From Leifsonia shinshuensis (GTDB taxonomy: Bacteria; Actinomycetota; Actinomycetes; Actinomycetales; Microbacteriaceae), in NCBI RefSeq assembly GCF_022606355.1, contig NZ_JAHHZQ010000002.1, positions 434,001-498,000 of the forward strand: a stretch of DNA of 64,000 bases, in the 5' to 3' direction. Positions 23,267 through 37,160 of this stretch are shown here, in pieces. Every line of letters begins with the position of its first letter. Position 1 is the first letter of the stretch. The notes under the pieces were generated by a model. The model had not been told where the DNA came from and did not search any database. It saw only the letters and a list, made by a program, of their open reading frames with translations. The translations under genes and the position numbers were made by a program.

Positions 23267-24118
23267 TCAGGCGCCGACCGGCTGTGAATAGTGCACGAGA
23301 CTCAGTCCGACGAGCACGACGCACAGAAGCACGATCAGCGGCCATTGCCACCGTCGCCGCGAGGGTTTGCGGGTCTCGACGTAGATGAGCCCGACGAGGA
23401 CACCCCCGACGAGTCCACCGACATGGGCCTGCCAGGCGATGTTCATCCCCGGGAGGAAGCCGATCGCGAGGTTGAGCGCGACGAGCACCAGGATCTGGGT
23501 CGCGTTTCCGCCAAGCCGACGCTGGATGATGAAGAACGCACCGAACATGCCGAAGATGGCGCCGGAGGCTCCAACGACCGGCACGCGCGGATCGGACAGC
23601 AGGAGAACGCCCACCGAACCGGCGAATCCGCTGATGAGGAACAGCGCCAGATAGCGGACGCGACCGAGCAGCGGCTCGAGCATCATGCCGAAGATCCACA
23701 GCGTGTACATGTTGAGCGCGATGTGGATGATGCTCGCGTGGGCGAAGATCGAGGTCAGCATCCGCCAGGGCTCGAAGACGATGGACGTCGAGTAGAGACC
23801 CGCGTACTGAATGGCGCGGGTGACGGAGTCGCCGACCACCGGCAGGCTCTGAGCGATGAAGACCACCACGCACACGGCGATGATCCCGTAGGTGACCACG
23901 GGGGCTCCTGGGCCGGTGGCGCGGGAGATCCACGCGGGCCGCGTCCGCGGAGCGGTGGCCCGCTGCTGGGCCATGCACTCCGGGCAGATCACTCCGACGG
24001 CCGCGGGGGTCTGGCAATCACCGCAGATCGCCCTGCCGCAGCGCTGACAGCGCACGAAGGTCGTGCGATCGGGATGCCGGTAGCAAACACTCGCCGGCGC
24101 GTCGACGGGCTGGGACAT
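23267..24118 (-). CDS. Rhomboid family intramembrane serine protease
   Basis: A 283-residue membrane protease. The N-terminus (residues 8-55) is a B-box-like zinc-binding domain with Cys/His pairs (CYRHPDR, CQRCGRAICGDC, CPEC). Six to seven membrane helices follow, with the catalytic serine in GASGAIFG and the catalytic histidine in AHVGGL. Substrates are unknown. ATG 24118 is chosen as the start of the zinc-finger region; the longer frame upstream is a shadow of the neighbouring cyclophilin gene. Confidence 0.95.
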   Translation of the reverse strand: MSQPVDAPASVCYRHPDRTTFVRCQRCGRAICGDCQTPAAVGVICPECMAQQRATAPRTRPAWISRATGPGAPVVTYGIIAVCVVVFIAQSLPVVGDSVTRAIQYAGLYSTSIVFEPWRMLTSIFAHASIIHIALNMYTLWIFGMMLEPLLGRVRYLALFLISGFAGSVGVLLLSDPRVPVVGASGAIFGMFGAFFIIQRRLGGNATQILVLVALNLAIGFLPGMNIAWQAHVGGLVGGVLVGLIYVETRKPSRRRWQWPLIVLLCVVLVGLSLVHYSQPVGA

Positions 24119-24165
24119 CGGTACTCGCTCTCCGCCCGCTCCCCCGGTGTCCGGCTCCCGCCGGC

Positions 24166-24705
24166 TCAGGCCTGTTCGATGTCGACCGACTCGATGACCA
24201 CGTCGTCGAGAGGACGGTCGCGGGCGTCGGTCGGCAGTTCGGCCAGCTTGTCGACGATCTTGCGTGAAGCGTCGTCGGCCACCTCGCCGAAGATGGTGTG
24301 CTTGCCCTGCAGCCACGTGGTGGGGCCCACGGTGATGAAGAACTGCGAGCCGTTGGTGCCGCGTCCGCCCTGGATGCCCGCATTGGCCATCGCGAGGATG
24401 TACGGCTGGGTGAAGTCGAGCTCCGGGTTGATCTCGTCGTCGAACTGGTAGCCGGGGCCGCCGATGCCCTGACCGAGCGGGTCGCCGCCCTGGATCATGA
24501 AGCCCGGGATGATGCGGTGGAAAACGACACCGTCGTACAGCGGGGTGTTGGTCTTCTCGCCCGTGGCCGGGTGCGTCCACTCGATCTCACCGGTCGCGAG
24601 CCCCACGAAGTTACGGACCGTCTTGGGCGCGTGGTTGCCGAAGAGGTTGACCTTGATGTCTCCGTAGTTAGTGTGGAGCGTGGCGACAGCGGTGTGCTTA
24701 GACAT
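24166..24705 (-). CDS. ppiA: Cyclophilin-type peptidyl-prolyl isomerase
   Basis: A 179-residue cytoplasmic cyclophilin that speeds cis-trans isomerisation of peptide bonds before proline. The core motifs FHRIIPGFMIQGGDP and the NGSQFFIT active-site stretch are present. It lies beside the rhomboid gene as in other actinobacterial origin regions. There is no signal peptide. Confidence 0.96.
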   Translation of the reverse strand: MSKHTAVATLHTNYGDIKVNLFGNHAPKTVRNFVGLATGEIEWTHPATGEKTNTPLYDGVVFHRIIPGFMIQGGDPLGQGIGGPGYQFDDEINPELDFTQPYILAMANAGIQGGRGTNGSQFFITVGPTTWLQGKHTIFGEVADDASRKIVDKLAELPTDARDRPLDDVVIESVDIEQA

Positions 24706-24829
24706 GGCACCAATTCTTGCACAGCGCCATACCGGGTTTCGGGAAGGCCCCGATGCTCTCGGGCCATCCTCAGGCCTTTCGGTGGCAAGATGGAGTCAGT
24801 TCGCCCAGCCGACGCAATGGAGGTCCAGA

Positions 24830-25384
24830 ATGAGCCTGACGAAGAAGCGCAAGAAGGAGCTCGACCGTCTGCGGAGTGACGCGCAGGACCTGTGGGGGCA
24901 GCAGCAGGAGGTGCTCGCGAACGCGAACGCTCTGGCCGCGGCGGCCCGCAAGCAGGCTGCCTATTACTCCCGCGAAGAGATCGCGCCGCGGGTACGCGAC
25001 GGCTACGAGTCCTACGTCCGCCCGGCTGCGCAGTCGGCGAAGGAGTCGGCCGGGCACTACGCGGGCGTCGCGCGCGATCGTCTCGTGGGCGACGTCATCC
25101 CCGCGGTCGGCACCGCGGTGGGTACGGCTCTGTCGGTGGTCGACCACGCACGTGCTGCGCGCAGCGCGGCTTTCAACGGTGAATTCACCAAGGCGCGCAA
25201 AGAGATCACCAAGCGCGCCACGGCCGCGACCGAGAAGTCGGGCCCCGGCGCCGGCACGGTCATCGCCGTCGGCCTCGGGATCGTCGCGGCGGCCGGCCTG
25301 CTGTACGCGGTCTGGCAGACCTTCCGCGCCGACGATGAGCTCTGGGTCGCCGACGAGGAGCCGACCACGCCTCCTGCCGAGTAG
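24830..25384 (+). CDS. Conserved membrane-anchored protein of unknown function
   Basis: A 184-residue protein starting at ATG 24830. Residues 1-45 are helical and charged with a Gln/Leu-rich coiled-coil look; residues 50-140 are helical and Ala-rich; one membrane helix lies near residues 146-166 (VIAVGLGIVAAAGLLYAVW), followed by a short acidic tail. This C-tail-anchored plan recurs in small actinobacterial proteins near the origin. No catalytic motif is seen. Confidence 0.8.
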   Translation: MSLTKKRKKELDRLRSDAQDLWGQQQEVLANANALAAAARKQAAYYSREEIAPRVRDGYESYVRPAAQSAKESAGHYAGVARDRLVGDVIPAVGTAVGTALSVVDHARAARSAAFNGEFTKARKEITKRATAATEKSGPGAGTVIAVGLGIVAAAGLLYAVWQTFRADDELWVADEEPTTPPAE

Positions 25385-25472
25385 TCGGCAGCTCTCCCGC
25401 AGGGATCACCTCCGGGATGAATCGGGGGTTTCCCCGATGGTGCGGTGCGTTCGGGCACACGAGGCTGGATGT

Positions 25473-25676
25473 GTGAACAACCTCGAACGACCGATCGACG
25501 GCCGAATCCTCGCCGGGGTGTGCGCCGGTCTCGCCCACCGCTTCGGCATGAAGCCCTGGACGGTCCGCGTGCTCTTCCTGCTGTCGTGCCTGCTCCCTGG
25601 CCCGCAGTTCATCGCTTACATCGCGATGTGGATCATCATCCCGGCCGAGAAGCCGGGCGTGGTGCGCGTCGCCTGA
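25473..25676 (+). CDS. Small PspC-domain membrane protein
   Basis: A 67-residue protein made of a PspC domain only: RILAGVCAGLAHRFG followed by a hydrophobic helix pair ending WIIIPAEKP. PspC domains occur in envelope-stress regulators. GTG 25473 is taken as start because the domain begins right after it; an upstream ATG at 25437 is possible. Confidence 0.85.
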   Translation: MNNLERPIDGRILAGVCAGLAHRFGMKPWTVRVLFLLSCLLPGPQFIAYIAMWIIIPAEKPGVVRVA

Positions 25677-25698
25677 CGCATCCTCCGTCCGTTGGGGT

Positions 25699-26139
25699 TC
25701 AGGTCCGCTCCGGACGGGCCAGCTCCCCGAGTCCCGCCATCCTCAGGGCGACGTCGACCAGGTCGACGCGGCGGTTCGGGATGGCCGTGAGCGAGAACCA
25801 CGCGGCCTCGTCGGTAGTGCCGTCGAGCTCGTTCCGCAGACTGCCTCCGGTCACGGTGGCGCGGTAGACGATGCGGAGCGCGTGGAGCGGTCCGGCGTCG
25901 GCGATGAAACGGGCCTCGGCGGGGATGACCTTGGAGTCGATTCCGAGCAGTTCGCCGGCACGCGCCTCGTAACCGGTTTCCTCCGCGACCTCACGCACCA
26001 CTGCGTCCCGTGGATCCTCGCCGGACTCGATCCCGCCGCCCGGTAACGTCCAGCCGGAACGGCCGCTCTCGTTCCAGTGGGCGAGCAGGATCCGCGACCC
26101 ATCCACGATGACGCCGTACGCGGCGACCCTGATCTCCAT
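25699..26139 (-). CDS. Nudix hydrolase
   Basis: A 146-residue protein with a full Nudix box, GGGIESGEDPRDAVVREV then AEETGYEA, which binds metal and cleaves nucleoside diphosphates linked to another group. The substrate cannot be told. It is divergent from the DNA glycosylase gene, with 48 bases between the starts, a pairing that would fit sanitation of oxidised nucleotides. Confidence 0.92.
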   Translation of the reverse strand: MEIRVAAYGVIVDGSRILLAHWNESGRSGWTLPGGGIESGEDPRDAVVREVAEETGYEARAGELLGIDSKVIPAEARFIADAGPLHALRIVYRATVTGGSLRNELDGTTDEAAWFSLTAIPNRRVDLVDVALRMAGLGELARPERT

Positions 26140-26187
26140 TCCGACACCCTACTGCCGCTTGTCGGCGGAGAGCGGCAGTATGGGGTG

Positions 26188-27051
26188 GTGCCCGAACTGC
26201 CGGAAGTCACAGCCCTCGCCGCCGACCTCGGCGAGCGATTGAGCGGCCGCGTCATCGACCGGCTCAGCGTCGTCGCATTCTCCGCCCTCAAGACGTTCGA
26301 CCCTCCGCCCGAAGCGCTCAGAGGCACCACGATCTCGGGCGTGACTCGCCACGGCAAGTTCCTGGACATCGCCGCCGACGAACTCCACATCGTCATCCAT
26401 CTGGCCAGGGCCGGCTGGATCCGCTGGCGCGAGACGGCGCCCCCGCCGCCATCGGGACGACCGACCAAAGGTCCGCTCGCCGCCCGGCTCGTCCTCGACG
26501 ACGGCAGCGGCCTCGACATCACGGAAGCGGGCACGAAGAAGAGCCTCGCCATCTCGATCGTCCGAGACCCGGCAGAGGTCCCCGGAATCGCCCGACTCGG
26601 ACCGGACCCGCTCGACCCCGATTTCACGCGCGACGCGTTCGCGGCCATCCTCGCGCGCCAGGGCCGTGCTCAGATCAAGGGCGTGCTGCGCAATCAGGGC
26701 CTCATCGCGGGGATCGGCAACGCCTACTCGGATGAGATCCTGCACGTCGCGAAGATGTCGCCGTTCAAGCCGGCGGCGATGACCGATGAGGAGGTCGACC
26801 GCCTGTACGAGGCGCTCGAGTGGACGCTGCACGAGGCACTCACTCGTTCGGAGGGCCTCGCGGCATCGGAGTTGAAGAGCGAGAAGAAGTCCGGAATGCG
26901 CGTGCACGGTCGCACCGGCCAGCCGTGCCCGGTGTGCGGCGACACGATCAGGCAGGTGATCTTCGCCGACTCCACCCTGCAGTACTGCCCGACCTGCCAG
27001 ACCGGCGGCAAACCCCTCGCGGACCGTGTGCTGTCGCGGCTGCTGAAGTAG
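26188..27051 (+). CDS. Fpg/Nei family DNA glycosylase
   Basis: A 287-residue bifunctional glycosylase and AP lyase for oxidised bases. The start at GTG 26188 is fixed by the sequence: after removal of Met the protein begins PELPEV, with Pro as the catalytic amine and Glu next to it. The helix-two-turn-helix domain (NQGLIAGIGNAYSDEIL) and the zinc finger CPVCGDTI to YCPTCQTGG close the protein. The finger differs from classical MutM, which fits the Nei-like branch of actinobacteria. Confidence 0.93.
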   Translation: MPELPEVTALAADLGERLSGRVIDRLSVVAFSALKTFDPPPEALRGTTISGVTRHGKFLDIAADELHIVIHLARAGWIRWRETAPPPPSGRPTKGPLAARLVLDDGSGLDITEAGTKKSLAISIVRDPAEVPGIARLGPDPLDPDFTRDAFAAILARQGRAQIKGVLRNQGLIAGIGNAYSDEILHVAKMSPFKPAAMTDEEVDRLYEALEWTLHEALTRSEGLAASELKSEKKSGMRVHGRTGQPCPVCGDTIRQVIFADSTLQYCPTCQTGGKPLADRVLSRLLK

Positions 27052-27486
27052 TCAGCACGCGCAACTCACCCCGCTCACCGGCGCCGTGAGCGGATCCGCC
27101 GCTCGGACCAGCTCGCCGTTGTCGTCCTCGACCGGCAGACCTTCGCGCGCCCAGTACTCGAAGCCGCCGATCATCTCGCGCACCTCGTAGCCGAGAAGGC
27201 TGAAGGCGAGTGCCGCGCGGGTGGACCCGTTGCAGCCCGGCCCCCAGCAGTAGGTGACCACCGGCACGTCGACCGGAATGGTCGTGAGTGCCCGTTCGGG
27301 GATCTCGGCCGTCGGCAGGTGCACGGCGCCCGCGATGCGTCCCTGACGCCAGGCTGCTTCGCCGCGGCTGTCGACGAGGACGAAGCGCTCGCCGGCGTCC
27401 TGGGCGGCCTTCACGTCGGACGGGTCGGTCTCGAACCGGAGCTTGGCGGCGAAGTGGCGGGCGGCCTCAGTACTCGTCGTCTTCAT
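27052..27486 (-). CDS. Rhodanese-like domain protein
   Basis: A 144-residue single rhodanese domain, with DSRGEAAWRQGRIAGAVHLP and the active-site cysteine in TYCWGPGCNGSTRAA. It would transfer sulfur or act in thiol chemistry; the loop is longer than the usual six residues, so the substrate is uncertain. The C-terminus carries a further CAC. It is divergent from the Lrp-type regulator and likely under its control. Confidence 0.9.
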   Translation of the reverse strand: MKTTSTEAARHFAAKLRFETDPSDVKAAQDAGERFVLVDSRGEAAWRQGRIAGAVHLPTAEIPERALTTIPVDVPVVTYCWGPGCNGSTRAALAFSLLGYEVREMIGGFEYWAREGLPVEDDNGELVRAADPLTAPVSGVSCAC

Positions 27487-27579
27487 GAGACCAACACTAG
27501 GGAGGTCGTTTCACTATCTGAACAGGTGATTCGCGGCATTGAGGCTGACTGTCCGCGATTCTCGTGCCAGAATCCCGTC

Positions 27580-28041
27580 ATGCCCGCGAATCTTCCATTC
27601 ACTGCCGACGCCGTCGACCGCGCTCTCCTCGGCGAGCTTCAGCGCGACGGCCGGCAGTCCATCGCGGAGCTCGCCCGTACCGTCCACATGTCGAACAGTG
27701 CCGTCGCTGAGCGTATCCGGCGACTGGAAGAGGCCGGGGTGGTCTCCGGCTATCGGGCCGTCATCGATCCGGAGCGCCTCGGATACGGCATCCTCGCGTT
27801 CCTGCGGCTGCGGTATCCCAGCAGCCGGTACGAGCCGCTGCACGACCTGCTGGCACGGACGCCCGAAGTCATCGAAGCGCACCATGTGACCGGCGACGAC
27901 TGCTTCATCCTGAAGGTCGTCGCGACCTCGATGCGCCATGTCGAGCAGGTGAGCGGGACGATCGGAACCCTCGGCAGCGTTACGACGAGCATCGCGTACT
28001 CGAGCACGGTGCCGACGAGGGCGATCGAGCCGCCTGCCTAG
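27580..28041 (+). CDS. Lrp/AsnC family transcription regulator
   Basis: A 153-residue regulator with an N-terminal winged helix-turn-helix (LLGELQRDGRQSIAELARTV, SNSAVAERIRRLEEAG) and a C-terminal RAM effector-binding domain. ATG 27580 is chosen as start of the conserved part. The 93-base gap to the divergent rhodanese gene is the natural place for its operator. Confidence 0.93.
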   Translation: MPANLPFTADAVDRALLGELQRDGRQSIAELARTVHMSNSAVAERIRRLEEAGVVSGYRAVIDPERLGYGILAFLRLRYPSSRYEPLHDLLARTPEVIEAHHVTGDDCFILKVVATSMRHVEQVSGTIGTLGSVTTSIAYSSTVPTRAIEPPA

Positions 28042-28074
28042 ACGGGTCAGCCAGACTGACCGTTCAGAAAACTG

Positions 28075-28147
28075 TGGAGCCTAGGAGATTCGAACTCCTG
28101 ACATCCTGCTTGCAAAGCAGGCGCTCTACCAACTGAGCTAAGGCCCC
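28075..28147 (-). tRNA. tRNA-Ala (anticodon TGC)
   Basis: A 73-nt cloverleaf on the minus strand: acceptor GGGGCCT with AGGCTCC, anticodon loop TTTGCAA, T loop GTTCGAA. The CCA is not encoded: the minus strand reads CAGT after the discriminator A. Confidence 0.95.
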
Positions 28148-28178
28148 CTGTGGAGGAGGCCTCCAGTCAAAGGAATGG

Positions 28179-28252
28179 TGGGGATACGAGGACTTGAACC
28201 TCGGACCTCTTCGTTATCAGCGAAGCGCTCTAACCGCCTGAGCTATATCCCC
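28179..28252 (-). tRNA. tRNA-Ile (anticodon GAT)
   Basis: A 74-nt cloverleaf on the minus strand: acceptor GGGGATA with TATCCCC, anticodon loop CTGATAA, T loop GTTCAAG. The CCA is encoded just downstream (28176-28178). It is transcribed ahead of tRNA-Ala, 31 bases away, in the common Ile-Ala pair. Confidence 0.95.
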
Positions 28253-28318
28253 GAATGGGCAACAGATACGAGGGTACCTGATCTGGCCCGGAGTGTGAAA
28301 TCGAGTACGCGCCGCCGC

Positions 28319-28721
28319 TCAGTTGTTCGTGAAGCCGACGAGCAGGCCGCCGGTGATCTTCACCGAGAGGTTGTAGAGGAGCGCGAAGACGGCGCCGAGC
28401 GCGGTCACCACGACGATGTCGAGGATGCCCACGACCAGCGAGAAGCCCATCACCTGGCCGAGCCCGAGGACCGACCGGAGGTCGCCGCCGCCGGCACCGG
28501 AGATGTCTTTCACGAGCCCGTTGAGCTGGTCGAAGATGCCCGTCCGGTCGAGGACCGTCCAGATCAGGAACGAGCCCACGATCGCGATGATCGCGAGGCA
28601 GATGCCAGCGAGGAACGACAGCTTCACGGTCGACCAGAAGTCGATGTACACGAGCTTCAGCCGCACCTGCTTGGCGGACGCGGGTCGTCGTGTCGACTTC
28701 TTCGCGAGTTTCTCGGCGACG

Positions 28722-28732
<11 letters not shown>
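28319..28732 (-). CDS. DUF3566 membrane protein
   Basis: A 137-residue protein with a basic N-terminus and two long membrane helices (about 34-60 and 92-125). DUF3566 proteins follow gyrA in nearly all actinobacteria; the function is not established. The start overlaps the end of gyrA by 11 bases. Confidence 0.93.
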
Positions 28733-31280
<2,548 letters not shown>

Positions 31281-31323
31281 AGTGCTCTCTTCTCGTAACC
31301 GAGGTGTGTTCTCGTCGCGGTCC

Positions 31324-33339
<2,016 letters not shown>

Positions 33340-33456
33340 TTAGGCTCCTGACCGCACTCAACAGTGACTCTCCATTCTACCAAGCGTGCGGAGTCGAATT
33401 GCCCGGAATCGCCCCTCTGACGCGTTTTCTTTGCTCGGGCGACCTCTTTTGTGCAA

Positions 33457-33933
33457 TCAGCCGTAAGTATCGCGCGGACCGCGCCCTGGAATCGACCTAG
33501 GACCGCGTTTCCAGGAGGGGGCGTCCGGCCCTTGAAAACGGATCGACTCGATCTCCGCTCCCGGGAACCGCTCTGCGATGCGCACGAGGAGCTCGGAACG
33601 CATCATCCGCAACTGCGTCGCCCATGCCGTCGACTCGCACCGGACGACCAGCACTCCGTCGATGATCTGGTCGGGGATGGCGTGCCGCGCGGTCTCCGCG
33701 CCCGCCAGCTCCTCCCATCCTTCGAGGAGGTCGGATTTGGCGAGGGCGCCGGTCCAGCCGAGCTGCATGGCGAGCGCGTCCACCACGTCGCCCAGCCCGC
33801 GCGGGTCGCGGCCCGCGCCGAACGGCTTCGACGCGGTCGGATCGTCAGCGGCTCGTTTGTCCCTGCGGCGTCGGGACGGGGTTCCGGTGAAGAGCTCCTT
33901 CATCCGCAGGTAGACCGTCGCCGCCTCGCTCAC
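33457..33933 (-). CDS. dciA: DciA-like DUF721 protein
   Basis: A 158-residue protein; GTG 33933 overlaps the recF stop by four bases. The DUF721 domain (about 60-135, LAKSDLLEGWEELAGAETARH) binds the replicative helicase DnaB and supports its loading; DciA is the widespread non-DnaC loader. It fits with dnaB at 56.9 kb. The N-terminal 50 residues are basic and low in complexity, as usual. Confidence 0.88.
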   Translation of the reverse strand: MSEAATVYLRMKELFTGTPSRRRRDKRAADDPTASKPFGAGRDPRGLGDVVDALAMQLGWTGALAKSDLLEGWEELAGAETARHAIPDQIIDGVLVVRCESTAWATQLRMMRSELLVRIAERFPGAEIESIRFQGPDAPSWKRGPRSIPGRGPRDTYG

Positions 33934-35084
33934 GATCCCACAATAGTCCCGGCCTCGATCCGCACGGTGTGTGCGGTGAGGGCCTCGGGAACGTCGTCCA
34001 GCACTGCCGCGGTGATGAGGACCTGCTCGTAACCGGCTACGGCGGTTGCAAGCATGCGCCTCCGTGCTTGATCCAGCTCGGCGAACACATCGTCGAGGAT
34101 CAGCACGGGGTCTCCGGTCGACGACTCGCGTCGCAGCAGTTCCGCCGACGCAAGCTTGAGCGCCAGCGCGAACGACCACGACTCGCCGTGGCTCGCATAC
34201 CCTTTCGCCGGCAGTCCGTTGAGCTCGAACAGCACATCGTCGCGGTGCGGACCGACGAGCGTCAGCCCGCGTTCCAGTTCCTTCCGGCGCACGGTTGCCA
34301 GCGCACCGCGGAACACCTCCGCGGTGTCACCGGATGAGACGGTTACGTCGGAATCCGCGTCGTCCTCATCATCGTCGACGTGCGCGCCCCGGATGGTGAG
34401 CTGCGGAAGCAGTCGCGGATGGTGGTCGTCGCCGGCCACCGATCGATAGGCCGCGACGAGCGGATCGCTCAGCCGGGCGACGAGGTCGAGCCGGGCATCC
34501 AGCAGTTCGGTGCCGAGTGCCACCAGGCGCTCGTCCCAGATGTCGAGCGTTCCGAGCTGGTCCGGCTTGACCCGCGACGCGCGCGCGGACTTGAGCAGCG
34601 TGTTCCTCTGCTTGAGCACCCGCTCGTAGTCGGCGATCACGGCAGAGAGCCGGGGGTTGCGCTGGATGAGCAACTGATCGAGAAAGCGCCGGCGGATCCC
34701 CGGCTCGCCGCGGACGAGAGCGAGATCCTCGGGAGCGAATAGGACGCTCGAGAAGTACCTCGGCAGCTCGCGGGGCTTGATCGCGCCACGGTTGACCTGC
34801 GCGCGGTTCGCGGACGACCGGTTGAGCTGCACCTCCACCAGCAGCTCGCGGCCGTCGTGCTCGATGCGGGCCCGGATGATCGCGGAGTCGGCATCCTTGC
34901 GGATCATCGCCTGGTCGCTCGACACCCGGTGCGATCCCAAGGAGCTCAGGTAGCCGAGCGACTCGACGAGGTTGGTCTTGCCCTGACCGTTGCGGCCGAC
35001 GAAGAGATTGGCGCCGGCCGCGAACGGGACCTCCGCGGTGCGATAGTTGCGGAAATCAGTCAGGGAAAGATGTGTAACTCTCAA
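33930..35084 (-). CDS. recF: RecF recombination protein
   Basis: A 384-residue SMC-like ATPase with Walker A GRNGQGKTN, the signature region and Walker B LILDDVFAELD. RecF loads RecA at gaps through RecOR. Between dnaN/gnd and dciA, the common actinobacterial position. Confidence 0.97.
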   Translation of the reverse strand: MRVTHLSLTDFRNYRTAEVPFAAGANLFVGRNGQGKTNLVESLGYLSSLGSHRVSSDQAMIRKDADSAIIRARIEHDGRELLVEVQLNRSSANRAQVNRGAIKPRELPRYFSSVLFAPEDLALVRGEPGIRRRFLDQLLIQRNPRLSAVIADYERVLKQRNTLLKSARASRVKPDQLGTLDIWDERLVALGTELLDARLDLVARLSDPLVAAYRSVAGDDHHPRLLPQLTIRGAHVDDDEDDADSDVTVSSGDTAEVFRGALATVRRKELERGLTLVGPHRDDVLFELNGLPAKGYASHGESWSFALALKLASAELLRRESSTGDPVLILDDVFAELDQARRRMLATAVAGYEQVLITAAVLDDVPEALTAHTVRIEAGTIVGS

Positions 35085-35090
35085 TGAGGG

Positions 35091-35978
35091 TTAGTCCACG
35101 GCCTTCACGGCGTGGCCACCGAACTGGTTGCGCAGGGCTGCAACGGCCTTCATCGCCGGCGAGTCCTCCTGGCGGGACACGAATCGAGCGAAGATCGACG
35201 CGCTGATCGTGGGAACGGGGACGGCGTTGTTCAACGCCTCCTCGACGGTCCATCGACCCTCGCCCGAGTCCTGCACGAAGCCCTCGATGTGCTCGAACTC
35301 CGGGTCCTGCTCGAGGGCGCGGACGAGGAGATCGAGAAGCCACGAACGCACGACCGTGCCACGCTGCCACGCCTTGAACGTGCCGGTGACGTCTTTGATG
35401 ATGTCCTTGCGGGTGTCGAGCAGCTCGTAGCCCTCGGCGTACGCCTGCATCAGCGCGTACTCGATGCCGTTGTGCACCATCTTGGCGTAGTGACCGGCGC
35501 CGACCTCGCCGACGTGGACGAAGCCCTCGTCGCGCGGGCCTTCGGGGCGGAGCGCGTCGAAGACCGGCATGACCCGCTCGACCTGCTCCTTGGAGCCGCC
35601 GACCATCAGGCCGTAGCCGTTCTCGAGGCCCCAGATGCCGCCGGAGACGCCGGCATCCATGAAGTCGATGCCCTTCGGTGCGAGCAGCTCGGCGTGCTTG
35701 AAGTCCTCGGTGAACTTGGAGTTGCCACCGTCGATGACCAGATCGCCCTTCTCGAGCAGCGGCTCGAGCTCGGTGATCACGCCGTCGGTGACCGCGCCGG
35801 CCGGCACCATCACCCAGACGGTGCGGGGAGCGGGGAGTGCCGCGACGAGGTCGGCCAGGGTCGCGACGTCCGACACCTCTGCATTGGTGTCGTAGCCGGT
35901 GACCTCGATGCCCTTCTTCTCCAGGCGGGCACGCATGTTGTTGCCCATGCGTCCGAGACCGATGAGGCCGATGTGCAT
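35091..35978 (-). CDS. gnd: 6-phosphogluconate dehydrogenase, short (YqeC/GntZ) type
   Basis: A 295-residue decarboxylating dehydrogenase with the N-terminal Rossmann motif GLIGLGRMGNNM and the substrate motif DAGVSGGIWGLENG. It oxidises 6-phosphogluconate to ribulose 5-phosphate in the pentose phosphate pathway. The short form lacks the long C-terminal tail of classical Gnd. Its place between dnaN and recF is typical of Microbacteriaceae and relatives. Confidence 0.95.
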   Translation of the reverse strand: MHIGLIGLGRMGNNMRARLEKKGIEVTGYDTNAEVSDVATLADLVAALPAPRTVWVMVPAGAVTDGVITELEPLLEKGDLVIDGGNSKFTEDFKHAELLAPKGIDFMDAGVSGGIWGLENGYGLMVGGSKEQVERVMPVFDALRPEGPRDEGFVHVGEVGAGHYAKMVHNGIEYALMQAYAEGYELLDTRKDIIKDVTGTFKAWQRGTVVRSWLLDLLVRALEQDPEFEHIEGFVQDSGEGRWTVEEALNNAVPVPTISASIFARFVSRQEDSPAMKAVAALRNQFGGHAVKAVD

Positions 35979-36014
35979 GATTGTCCTTCTTCTCTCGTGG
36001 AGCGGGACCGGGTA

Positions 36015-37160
36015 TCAGCGCAGCAGCAGGTTGGGCTGCAGCAGGTACTTGTACGAGTCCGAACCGGACTGGTCCTTCGACGTCTGGCTCGTGATGAGCA
36101 CCGGACCCGGCTTGTTGGGGTTCTCGGTCTTGGTGAAGGAGATGCGCACGAATTCGGAGTGCACGGCACCGAGACCATCGAGCAGGAACTGCGGCTTCAA
36201 CGAAACCACCGTCTCCTGGCCAGTGAGGAGAGCGTCGATGCTCTCGGATGCTTGAGCCTGCTCGGAGCCGATCGCTTCCAGCGTGAGTCCGTCTGCAGTG
36301 AAGGTGTAGCGGAGCGCTGCCTCGCGCTCGAGAACGAGCGCGACGCGGCGGGTCGCCTCGATCAGCTCGGCGGTGTTGATGACCGCATAGTTGTCGACCT
36401 GCTCGGGGAAGAGCCGGCGCACCGGCGGGAAATTGCCCTTGATCAGCAGGGAGGTCACGGTCTTCTTGTCGGCCGTGAACGCGATGAGCTCGCGGTCGTC
36501 GCGGTTCGTGATGGCGATCGAGACGGTGCCCGAGTGACCGAAGGTCTTGCCGATCTCGGTGAGGGTGCGTGCCGGGACGAGGGCGGTCTGCGATTCACCC
36601 GTGGTCGTTCCGTTGTCCCAGTCGATCTCCCGGACGGCGACGCGGTAGCGGTCGGTAGCGACGAGCCCGAGCGTGTTGTCGCCGACTTCGAGCTGCACGC
36701 CGGTGATCACCGGCGTGACATCGTCGCGCGATGCGGCGACCCCGACCTGGGCGACGGCCTCGGCGAACTCTTCGGCGGGGACGAGGCCGGCCTCGCCGGA
36801 GACCTGGGGAATGCTCGGGTATTCCTCGACGGGCATGGAGAGCAACGTGAAGTTCGCCGAGCCCGCACGGACGACGATCTTGGATTCCTCGGTCGAGAAC
36901 TGCACAGGCGCGTTGGGCAGTTTGGCCGCGATCTCGGCCAGCAGACGCCCGGAGACGAGGACCCGGCCCGGCTCCTCGACCTCCGCTGCGATCTCCGTCT
37001 GTGCGGAGACCTCGTAATCGAAGGAGGAGAGCTGGAGGCCGCTGTCGGTCGTCTCGATCAGCACACCGCTCAGGATGGGGAGGGTCGTGCGCTGTGGAAG
37101 AAGCTTCACGGCGAAGGACACGGCCTCACTGAAGACATCCCGATTGGCTTGGAACTTCAC
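36015..37160 (-). CDS. dnaN: DNA polymerase III sliding clamp (beta subunit)
   Basis: A 381-residue clamp of three repeats. GTG 37160 is chosen because the conserved start VKFQANRDVFSEAVSF begins there; a longer frame adds an unlikely Arg-rich stretch. It is spaced from dnaA by the 426-base origin region. Confidence 0.97.
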   Translation of the reverse strand: MKFQANRDVFSEAVSFAVKLLPQRTTLPILSGVLIETTDSGLQLSSFDYEVSAQTEIAAEVEEPGRVLVSGRLLAEIAAKLPNAPVQFSTEESKIVVRAGSANFTLLSMPVEEYPSIPQVSGEAGLVPAEEFAEAVAQVGVAASRDDVTPVITGVQLEVGDNTLGLVATDRYRVAVREIDWDNGTTTGESQTALVPARTLTEIGKTFGHSGTVSIAITNRDDRELIAFTADKKTVTSLLIKGNFPPVRRLFPEQVDNYAVINTAELIEATRRVALVLEREAALRYTFTADGLTLEAIGSEQAQASESIDALLTGQETVVSLKPQFLLDGLGAVHSEFVRISFTKTENPNKPGPVLITSQTSKDQSGSDSYKYLLQPNLLLR